DNA from: Utricularia gibba
Lineage: Eukaryota; Streptophyta; Magnoliopsida; Lamiales; Lentibulariaceae
Reading direction: 5' to 3'
Assembly (NCBI GenBank): GCA_002189035.1
Contig: NEEC01000009.1
Span: forward strand, 124,001-188,000
Length of the DNA: 64,000 nucleotides
Shown: positions 23,505-32,425 of the stretch, in pieces
Numbering within the stretch: the stretch's first letter is position 1
Layout: each line of letters opens with the position of its first letter
Notes under the pieces: model-generated
What the model was told of the DNA's origin: nothing
Database searches by the model: none
The model's input: only the letters and a program-made list of their open reading frames with translations
Program-made: the position numbers and the translations under genes

Positions 23505-24720
23505 TCTGTAGACATTGAGGGTGAGGGTGAGGGTGTTTGAAAATAATATAACATAATGTATTAATAACCATGTATCACCATAGTTTTTAGTAATGAAATC
23601 ATTTTATTAGTCTTTCAGTTTTGCCCATGTTGATTTAGATATGAATACTCATTTTTATTCTGGCCCCTAAAGGCACTAATAATTTTATGGGATCAAATGC
23701 CTTAATTTTATGTAAAGGCAGTTAAGAGCAATTTTCTTTCTGAATACTTCACTGTGTGGATTTTGGTAGGAGAATTTCTTTCACTGGACCATTTCATGGT
23801 GATTTTTATTCTCATGGTAATATTCCAAGGGGTTTTGAGTGGGTGATTTTTCCGCATTGGAACTTTTTTTATTGGTGGTTTTTATCCCTTGAAACATTGT
23901 TGCGGCTTTCAATTTGGTGGGTCACATATAGGCGATGATTTAGAAAATGAACATTCATATACTCTCTCAACACTTAAATTAATTAAAAATTTTAGTGTTG
24001 ATCAATTTTGCCTCGTTAACAAAAATTAAATATGAAAATTTCAACCTTTCAAAACAGATTGATCAAATTTATATTATACATAACTTGTTAATGATTAACG
24101 TTATAATTATTAAATGAAAAGTTTTTATGATCAAAAGTGTAAATTTAGTGGTTTAAATATATGAGTTAATTAAATTTGATGGCTGTTTCTAGTGAAATGA
24201 ATAAATAATTGATGGTATAGATTGTGATTAAAATAGCCACCATCCCCTTGAAAATATCTTTCTTTGTCTTCTACTAATGCAACCTATATTGCAAGTGAGG
24301 AAGTATGTTCTGATATTCATCCCATTCCATGGGATTGAAAATAACCTTCTTTCTGGTACCTAATCATCCATTTGTCTCCATTTTATACATTCTTTCACTC
24401 TTTGTGTGTGTGAATAGTGAATAGCATTCATTGTAGAAGTAGGCAGGCAAGTAGTGTGATAGGATCTTGTGATGGAGGTGAATATTGTTGGCTGGCTACG
24501 TCTAGGAATTGTACTCTTTCACACCACAAAATTCTTGTTTCCCAAGGCCACAACATTTACTGCTTCCTCGTTCGGTGTAGCAGTGAGATTTGAAATGAGC
24601 GGCAGCCATGAACTCATGCACCTTTATATCACGTAAATCTGTTGGAATTTGAGCTGGTTCATTTACGTTCCAGCAGATGGAAGTTGAAAAATTCATTTTC
24701 TTTTTTTTTGGAGAAGGTGG
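23505..24720. other. Spacer with MADS tail relic
   Basis: AT-rich; no complete gene. A short (GAGGGT)n tract lies at 23519-23538. 24287-24340 resembles the 3' end of the MADS gene and is listed separately. Short open frames at 23756-23938 and 24502-24696 have no recognised relatives. Confidence 0.5.
24287..24342 (+). pseudogene. Fragment of a duplicated type I MADS 3' end
   Basis: Reads IASEEVCSDIHPIPWD then stop, matching the [17 protein letters not shown] end of the MADS gene 0.9 kb upstream (in that gene's second frame). The DNA is about 80% alike by eye over ~54 bases. I infer a decayed tandem duplicate of which only the tail is recognisable. Confidence 0.6.
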
Positions 24721-24721
24721 T

Positions 24722-24728
24722 TATAAAA
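24722..24728 (+). promoter_or_regulatory. TATA-like motif before glycine-rich gene
   Basis: TATAAAA 22 bases before the ATG at 24750. The distance is too short for a normal leader, so either a later ATG is used or the motif is fortuitous. Confidence 0.25.
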
Positions 24729-24749
24729 GGAAGCCCAAGCCCAGAGTCC

Positions 24750-25333
24750 ATGAATCTGCACTACAAGAAGGGATTACGAAATGGGGAGAAAGGGGTGCAG
24801 CTAGTGGTGATGTTGAGTCTCCTGGTTCTGGTGTTTGTGGGGTGCGTCGAGGGAGGAAGATGAAGGGGTTGAGTTGCGAAAAACAGATGGAGGCCAGGAA
24901 TCGATGTTTTTGCAGTCCGGTTGCCGTGGGAAACATGGTGGAGCCCATGGGAAGAGTGCAAAGCACCACAAACATCATGGTGCTGCTGCTGTAGCTGGTA
25001 AAAGCCCGAGTGTTGGTACTGGTAAGGGAAATGGAAATGGGAATGGGAATGGGATTGGAGGTGGAACTGGAGCCGATCCAGGAGTGGGTAGTGGCCCGGG
25101 GATAGGAGCTGATCCAGGAGGCATAGGAGTTGATCCAGGAATGGGTGGTGGCGTAGGAGGATTAGGTGGCGGCATAGGCAATGCTCCCGGAATTGGTGGA
25201 ACCCAGGAGGATTAGGGGTGCTGGCGGAATTGGCATTGGTTTAGGTGGAGGCGTTGGCATCGGGGGAGGTGGCGGAGGTGGTTTTGGTGGAGGAGGAGGC
25301 ATTGGCGGTGGCGGCGGAGGCACTGGCGGCTGA
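24750..25333 (+). pseudogene. Secreted glycine-rich protein gene, broken into three frames
   Basis: Three pieces in three frames together look like one cell-wall glycine-rich protein. Frame 1 from ATG 24750 gives a basic N-end and a strong hydrophobic signal peptide (VVMLSLLVLVFVGCVEG), stopping at 24863. Frame 2, open to 25215, carries HHKHHGAAAV and then GNGNGNG/GADPGVGSG-type repeats. Frame 3 carries GGVGIGGGGGGGFGGGGG-type repeats and stops at 25333. At least two +1 shifts are needed. No splice sites explain them. Either the gene is decayed or bases in the G-rich repeats were misread; other genes nearby also show single-base indels at runs. Convergent to the PAQR gene. Confidence 0.6.
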
Positions 25334-25595
25334 GGACAACTTTTTATCCTTGTTCTGTGACTGTTTTCTTGGTCATCCTATTGCAATGAAAAATAACACT
25401 ACCAAGTACCACATTTGTATTCTGCCACTCCCCTAGACTTCGGTGAATGTAATCTGTCTGCAATTCGTTCCTTCCAAGTAATATGGCTTCCTACAGGTGC
25501 CAGTGATCCAATAGAAAAAGTGCAGTGTGTTCCATGGGGCTTCGTCACCCTTGTTATCATCTGGCCATTTGCAGCAGCAAAAATCATTTAAATTT

Positions 25596-27075
25596 TCAGA
25601 CATACGCACCTTGTCTCCACTCGATGATCTGGAGGCACGCAGCGCTATGCGCCAGAGCAGCTGCGACGACCAAGATATGAAAGATTTGATGGCTTTGGCC
25701 TATGATGTCAAATGCGCCAGGTTTCCATCTCTCAGGGACCCTCGACACATAAAAACCAGCTCCAATGGCATATAAAAGTCCCATGGCAATCTCATATCCA
25801 AGTGAAACCAGCACTTGTGGCTGACCCCAGTGAAGGATCGTTGCATGAATAGCAGGGATTGAACCAGAGAAACCCATGGAGAGGAAGATCCCTGCCCTGA
25901 ATCCCCGGAAACGGCCACTGGAGAGGTCTGGGGCAAACAGGATCACAACAACTAGGACGCCAATCAAAGTTATTGTAGAGAGATAGAAGAAACGCCAATA
26001 TGGATTTTCGGAGAAAGCATAGTAGATAGGAGTAAAGAAGGAGCACACGATCATGACAGTGATACCAGCATAGTCCAAGCACCAAAAAAAGTGGTAGAAG
26101 CGTCGAGAATGGCAGAAGAAAAGGTGTGAGATTGAACTGAAACCCAAGCAAGAAATTGCTCCCCCAAAAAAACTAGCCAAGGCCATATCGGGAGTGAATC
26201 AGAAACCCCACCACCCACCAAGAATGGAGAACCTGGAATATTGGACTCCTGTGAAGCGCATCAGAAACAATTTTTCAGAAGTAAAAGAAAGATATTCTAG
26301 GAACTCATTGTTCAGAATACGAGAAAATTTGGTAAAACAACATCATCTTAAACTCATACATGGTGGTTATGTGCTTATGATAAATATCAAATATTTAGGA
26401 ACATGTAAAATACACCTTCGATGCTAGCAATAATGTAGAGCATCATTCTTTGGAAATACTAACCGTAAGAAAAGCAGCAGAGCCCTCTGACTGATTCATA
26501 GTTTGAGATAGCATCAATCCATCACCTGTGTTCTTGACAAAAGGTGGAGTGCTCTTTTCTGTAATGCTCCTTACCAACATTACCACAAAGATAGTCAATC
26601 CCACCAAATGTCTGCAAAAAACAAGGGGGTTGGAACATGAAACAGAACATACAAGGGCCGTAAAAAAACTTCATCAATCCACTCACAGCAAAGTGTTGAT
26701 TATTGAAAAATAAAAGGCTTTTACAGAAGATGCCTAATTAAAAGCTCATGGAAAAAAGTAAATTGCTGTCAATTGGTAGCTCCAGTAAATGCTGATGAAG
26801 TTATAAATCTGGAGAATCTTAAGATTCAAGACGCAATTTTATGAGCCATAGCATGAAATCATCCAACGAGGAACAAAGTATCCCTGTGTCAAGAGCCTAG
26901 CTTACGTCCAAATGTTAAAGGTTTCGTTGTGGAGTGAGAAAACGCTGAGAACGACATCTTTCAGAGGCCATTCACATCTGTAATAACTCCGTATATATTC
27001 GTTGTCTTTCAAGTAGTCCGGCAACTCCTCATACTTCACCAATGACCTCCGCCCCGATTTCGCGTTATTCTTCAT
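25596..27075 (-). CDS. Heptahelical transmembrane protein (PAQR/adiponectin-receptor-like)
   Basis: Plant HHP protein of the PAQR superfamily, a seven-helix membrane protein with a putative metal-binding site; Arabidopsis HHP genes respond to hormones and sugar. The exons (- strand) are 27075-26906, 26611-26464 and 26248-25596, joined in phase, about 323 residues. The N-end [20 protein letters not shown] and the hallmark [11 protein letters not shown], later SSISHLFF...LDYAG and [10 protein letters not shown], give the conserved Asn/His/Asp/His set. The last exon is frame-disrupted once: at the T7G5 run near 26161-26172 the frame before ([10 protein letters not shown]) and after (GAISCLGF) match only if one more G was present. 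With that base the exon length is an exact multiple of three. This looks like a one-base error or a very recent null allele. Divergent to the MYB-CC gene. Confidence 0.88.
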
Positions 27076-28283
27076 TCAAATGGGGCACTTGGTTTCCGCT
27101 CGGGGATTTACTTCACCGGATTTTCCACGGGTAGGCGGCAGTGGCTGCGATCTTTTACTCCATGGGGCCGAGAACGAATTCTGTCTTAGCGATCAGGAGC
27201 GATCACACTCGAAAAAGCTTTTGTTCCGGGATGAATGACTGCGTTGTGAATTGGTGGACAAAAGTTCGTGAGACAAAGAAGATGCGTACAGGTGTGGAAA
27301 AACGCATCATTCAATTCTTTATTAGTTATCAATTTTTATTTTCATGGTTTTCGAGCTTTAACTCTGGAATTCAGACCGTCCATTATTTTATGCAAAACTA
27401 CTAACCCAACTGAATTCAAAGCTTGGAGATTCAGCACAAAATCCAAAAAAAGCTGGTTTTTCTGTGATGGAAGAACTGGGTTGGTTGATTGGGAACAATA
27501 TCCAATCTTTTATACTTCATTATGATTGATTATTGATAATATGTAGCTATTAGTGGCTGTAAGCAGTGTCATGGGTTTCCTTCCGCTGTCCCTTTCCTGC
27601 TTATTGTCAACACTTCGGTGTCGTCACCCACTGCCGTTCACCTCTGAAACCCAATGCTGCTCCTTTCGGACTCCCGAGTTTCAAGCTCTACTTTAGGTAC
27701 AAGCCATGTTTAGTTACTTCGCTTCATTTCTTTCTCTTGTTCTCGCGGTGTTATTTATCCAAGTTCCAAGCATTGACCTCAGAATTTTACTGCCTTCTTA
27801 GAAATTTTTAGAAGAATTTGTAACACTATTTTCTTTCCTCCATTGGATTTGCCCACCTGAGTAGTTAGTTATATCGATCTGGGGATATATCAATTTTGTA
27901 GTTCCGTAAATTGGTTGAACTGATAGAGAATATTGGTTCGAAGCTACTTTCGTGCCGTAAATTGCTTGATTTGAAATGGGTTTTCCTTACTTCAAGGCTT
28001 TTGTTCTAGGTAGCTTCAAGTAACTGCCCAGCTTGTCTCCGGGAAATGAATTTGTATATGCTTTTATTAACTTCTTTCTCCTGACGAAATCTGGATGCCC
28101 ATTTCCTCTGCTCGAGTTTTATTTCCTGATTGTGATTAAGCGCTTACTAGCTTCTATATGATTCCAAATGTTGTGTGCTCTTTTTCATTTTGCAGTTTTC
28201 TGGAAGCCCCCAAGTTTTAGAAGCTTACTTTTGTATGTGCCTTATGTAATCTTTAAAAGTACTGCAGGATCTCAACCAAAGCT
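27076..28283. other. Divergent promoter and 5' UTR intron of MYB-CC gene
   Basis: The PAQR and MYB-CC genes diverge from here. A probable untranslated first exon of the MYB-CC gene lies near 27550-27694 (donor TAG|GTACAAG). Its intron would end at the CAG at 28268 or 28195, just before ATG 28284. No other gene seen. Confidence 0.45.
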
Positions 28284-29954
28284 ATGCCTCCTGCTTATCT
28301 TATCAAAAGTTCTTCTACAACAGCAACAGTTGAGATGAGATCCTCTCATGCTTCACCCAAATCTTCCGAGGGTCTTCCATCTGTCCTTGTAGATAGCCTA
28401 CCTTGTTTGCCGGATTCAGGGACTCCGAATTGTATGCCCATCACTAACACTAGGGATTCATTGAATCTTTCTTCTGGCTCTGGAGACCACTCGGAGCTTA
28501 ACCCTCATGAGTTGCTGGTTGCAAATCCCTCAGCCGCATTATCAAATGATCAGTCTTCATTGGAGGAGCCCAACCATCTTTCTCAGTCTTCAAAGCAATC
28601 CGGATTGGATGCTGGGGAAACTTTTCCCTTCTCATGGAACTCAGATGGGATTGAGAACTTTTTGCATGATCCTATGAGTGTTGTTCAGAATGGTTCAAAA
28701 AACATTTCCAGTAGTGTCATTTCATTGGAAGATGACCCCGAGAAGGCCGAATGGTCGGAATGGACAGAACAGTGGTTTACAGCTGATGATGATATCAATC
28801 CGAGCTTGAGTGACTTTCTCGGTGATCTCAATTTCCCTGATCCAGATTCCAAGGTCAGCTCTTTCACAGTGTCTGCATTTATCATGAGCTTCTGTATGCT
28901 TATATGCCATAATCCGCATGCTATTAAGTTTCCTGTTTCTAAATCAGCCATCTGATATCTCTACAAGCAAGCATCAAAAACTGCAGCTGCCTGAAAAAGA
29001 TCAACCTTTTCCGAGTGGGAGGGATTGCGCTCCTCCAACGCCACCCTCAGCAAAAGCTCGAATGCGTTGGACCCAGAACTTCATGAAATATTCGTGGATG
29101 CAGTGAACAAGCTCGGTGGTGGTGAAAGTGGGTACAACGTACTTTTATTTTTCATTGTTAGTTCAAAAATATTAAGATTTTTCTTTTAATGATCAATTTG
29201 GTACATATGACAGAAGCAACACCAAAAGGTGTTCTGAAGCTCATGAACGTTGAAGGCTTGACAATCTATCATGTGAAAAGCCATTTGCAGGTATAGCAAC
29301 GACGACACATTTCCTTACATTTTGCAAGGTTCTGTTATCAGTGCTTGGTGTTTCTCATTGTTTCAGAAGTACCGGACTGCAAGGTTCAAGCCGGAAACTT
29401 CCGAAGGAACCTCAGAGAAGAAGTCCAGTGCTGCATCTGAAACAACGTCTCTGGATGCAAAGTCGTGAGTTCATCTCTGGATGAAACAATTGGAAAGATG
29501 CCACTCTGTATCTCAACTGTTTATCCGTTGAATTGGCAGGACAATGGGCATTACGGAAGCCCTCAAGCTTCAAATGGAAGTACAAAAACAACTGCACGAA
29601 CAGCTCGAGGTATGCGAAGACACGAGCTAATACCTTTTTCAACTTCTACTTATTCTGCGCTTAGTCGCCTGCGTACCTAACATTCCCTGTATAAAAATGC
29701 CACCTTTTCAGATTCAGAGGAACCTGCAGCTTCGAATTGAAGAGCAGGCGCGGCAACTGCAAATGATCTTTGAGCAGCAAAAGAAGATGGAGGAGGAAAA
29801 AACCAAAGTATCTGGAGGAAATCATGGACAAGAATCTCCAGCGGGCGATGAGGGTGATGCAGCAAAAAGTACGGCCGAAACGAACACCCAGATCGAAAAT
29901 GATCGTGAATTAACTCCACCACCAAAACGAGCAAAGGGCAACAATGAGGGGTGA
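28284..29954 (+). CDS. MYB-CC transcription factor, PHR1 type
   Basis: Nuclear GARP/MYB-coiled-coil regulator of the PHOSPHATE STARVATION RESPONSE family, which binds P1BS elements as dimers. The exons are 28284-28853, 28948-29127, 29214-29290, 29367-29464, 29540-29609 and 29712-29954, about 412 residues if one missing base is allowed. The N-terminal part is Ser-rich with an acidic WSEWTEQWF / SDFLGDLNF block. The MYB domain runs from RMRWT through [18 protein letters not shown] and [20 protein letters not shown] to [11 protein letters not shown]; the coiled coil has the family signature [18 protein letters not shown]. Frame break: at TGGACCCAGAACTT (29069-29082) the frame changes so that Trp-Thr-Pro-Glu-Leu requires one more C in the CCC run. 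Downstream exon phases all agree with that extra base. As given, the protein would stop at 29106. Likely a base-call gap, otherwise a null allele. Confidence 0.88.
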
Positions 29955-30021
29955 TGTTTGATCTGGTGTGGAATTCCTTGTTCATGGAGAACGTGGCTGT
30001 AGTTCAGGCATTTTGCTTGTA

Positions 30022-30027
30022 AATAAA
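30022..30027 (+). terminator. Polyadenylation signal of MYB-CC gene
   Basis: AATAAA 68 bases after the stop codon; a plausible 3' processing signal. Confidence 0.4.
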
Positions 30028-30029
30028 TC

Positions 30030-31157
30030 GATCCCTGTAGCGCTTTGAGACTACTGTTGTACCATGGATAGATCCAGTGGATCAAAGCTTTCCATATTTT
30101 TTTTCCTACAGGCAACCCTTCTTTTTTAAGCTCTGATTTGAGACAAAAAAAAAAAAAAAGATGCATTGCAGTGCATAGCTACCGGTGCTCTGGTTTCTAG
30201 AAGTTCATCAGCAATCAGATTGAGACAGCAGTCAATGTGAATACCATCAAACTTCGAGTCTTATATTTCCTTTCTCACGCACACCCACTTCATGGCTGCC
30301 TGTGTGTGTTCAAACTGGTGATCTCAAAGGTCTCATCATCGAAATCCAAGCTCACAACCTCGGTCACAGAAAAACCCCATTTCTACGTCGCCCGAATTAG
30401 AGCGGATATGAACACGATCCAATAGAAGGGAGGGTGAGGATATCTCTGAAACTTGGAATTCTCAAAACTAACTACCGATGCGCGTCATGTCACTTCCAAT
30501 TTTCACACGTAAACATGCTACAAAGTCAGGCACACAGTCAAAGAGTAAGTAGAGAAAAGCCTGTTTTGAGTTGAAAACCTCATTCTCGAACAATTAGGTT
30601 TGATTGATATGACCCCTTCCCCTGGTCTGGTCTGAGACGGTCCTGACGTAAAAATCATTCCCTCAATATTCCTCGCATTCAAGTTCCAGGGCCTCGTATT
30701 CAATGAAGCTGTCCCAACCGGAAAAAAGGAAAATACCTCCGGTACTGCACTTAATGCATGCATATTCTCTGTCGGAAAGGGATCAAAGCCGCAATCCTTT
30801 TCTAGCCCATCAAGTCAAACACACTTTTTTTTTATCTACTAAACGCAGCAAGATTCATCATTCAAAAGCAAGTCATGCATAACAGTCTTTCAGTTGTTTG
30901 GTAGGTTCTGAATAATGCTGTAGCTACCAACACTACCCTAATCCTGTATAGGTTTAAAGATTGCATGTAGAACACAACATAAAAATGAAGTCTTTACATA
31001 TACATTGCTTCAAACTTGGAAAACGCAAAGTCAGTAGAATAAACCATGAGGGTTCCCTATACAAAGCACAAGCTTAGCTTTTTTATCACTATTCCAAAAT
31101 AACACAGCCATACACACTGAAAAGTCGCCGCTTTGCTTAGCATCATCAGATCATATG
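30030..31157. other. Convergent spacer, no gene seen
   Basis: Holds the 3' UTRs of the MYB-CC gene (+) and the LBD gene (-). Short A/T runs only; no recognised coding sequence or repeat. Confidence 0.5.
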
Positions 31158-31750
31158 TCAGCAGTTGAAGATGTATTCCAAGGAGGGGCTGTGAAGCAAA
31201 GCTGCGACCATGTCGTCGGGAGTTTCGTCTAGCGGAGGAAGCACGCACTTGGCGATGAGGTCGCGCATCTCCGTGTTTTGGCATTGAATGTTGAGAATTT
31301 GAGCTTGCGCTCTCGCCAGCTCTGATTGCAGCTCACTGATCTGCCGCTGCAATAGGCATATGAAGCCCGCGCAGCCGTACACCGGGTCCCTCAGCCGTGC
31401 ATTTGCTTCGTACACCATGCTGCTCACGGCATCAGCCCTTTGCACCTCCGGCAGTTCCTGCAGTAAAAAAAAAAAAAAAGCAGCCAGCCAGCCCTTTTCA
31501 GTTTACTTGTGATTCAACCATAGAAAAGTATAGGCGTTTCAAGGTCTTGTGTTACATGCAACAGCTTGATGATGTTGCTTGCTCCGAAGACTCGATGTGC
31601 AATGGAGAACTTGAGCGGTTCGGTGGGAGGGAAGTACGGCGCGAGGACGCAAGTCATGGAACAGCGGCGACGGAGTATCTTGCAGGCGGCACATGGAATG
31701 AGAACCACCGAAGACGTGGCGGCACTGCCTGCGAACTTGACTTCTGCCAT
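31158..31750 (-). CDS. LOB-domain (LBD class I) protein
   Basis: Plant-specific LATERAL ORGAN BOUNDARIES-domain transcription factor, LBD1/LBD11-like. The exons (- strand) are 31750-31556 and 31457-31158, joined in phase 0 to give 164 residues. The zinc-finger-like block is Cys20-x2-Cys23-x6-Cys30-x3-Cys34 (CAACKILRRRCSMTC), followed by VFGASNIIKLL (GAS block) and RADAVSSMVYEANARLRDPV with YGCAG. A leucine-zipper-like LLQRQISELQSEL segment follows, which marks class I. The intron falls at the family-typical site between the GAS-block K-L-L and ELPE. ATG 31750 is chosen because a TATATAA lies about 50 bases upstream of it on the same strand, which excludes the in-frame ATG at 31819. The C-terminal 30 residues have no known motif. 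Confidence 0.92.
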
Positions 31751-31800
31751 TGCTCCGGCGAGGGTATGGACAAGACGGCTGTGCAGAACGCGTGGCGTCA

Positions 31801-31807
31801 TTATATA
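31801..31807 (-). promoter_or_regulatory. TATA box of LBD gene
   Basis: TATATAA on the - strand, about 50 bases before ATG 31750. It lies inside the longer reading frame that would start at 31819, and so favours the shorter start. Confidence 0.5.
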
Positions 31808-31809
31808 AT

Positions 31810-32425
31810 TTTGCCTCATCCAGTGTCTCTTTGTTCATACGCGCAAAGTCCTTTCTGTTCCGTCGTATGCCAATTGGTACGCATCACCAACTTTTTCGTG
31901 TTGCTAACTACGACGTAATGAGGACACACCAGATTAATCAAATAATGCAAACGTGTTCACCTGATGAAAAGTAATCAGCTCTCGGAGTTAGTGTAATGAT
32001 GCGTCATCTTGGTGGCTTAAAAGTCCATCTGACGCCCAACAGCCAAAGGACTTGGGGCTACATCACCTTCACTATCTGGAATGCGACATTTACGCACTGT
32101 TACTGTAAACTGGGAAGGAAACAGTTTCCCTCTCAAACACAAATCAGTTGAAGGAAATCAAAACAAGAGCGCCCTTTACTTAATCCTAAGCTGTTCCAAA
32201 AACAAAACCAAGATTTTTGATCTTGTATCGTATATTGATTTTGTGAGGAGTCACTGGATTGATAAAACGGATGCAAACCGAGAAATGATATATACTGTTA
32301 CAGATCTATAGTGCAAGAATCAAACAAGAATATGGAACAGATGAGAAAGGTGCTACTCGACCTGCTATCATATGGATACGGGATCAGAGCAATGGCACCA
32401 TCAGATTTGTGATGGACCGAAGCTA
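31810..32425. other. Spacer between LBD promoter and RRG-like gene
   Basis: No gene seen. Contains upstream sequence of the LBD gene and the 3' UTR of the RRG-like gene. Confidence 0.45.

Noticed and set aside
24677-24994. Alternative frame starting MEVEKFIFFFFGEGG
   Set aside because: Overlaps the glycine-rich gene, lacks the glycine-rich repeats and signal peptide; best seen as one of the broken frames.
17973-29954. Functional nutrient-signalling cluster of AMT1 and the PHR-type gene
   Set aside because: Four unrelated genes lie between them, and no shared regulatory motif was seen; co-location is most simply chance.
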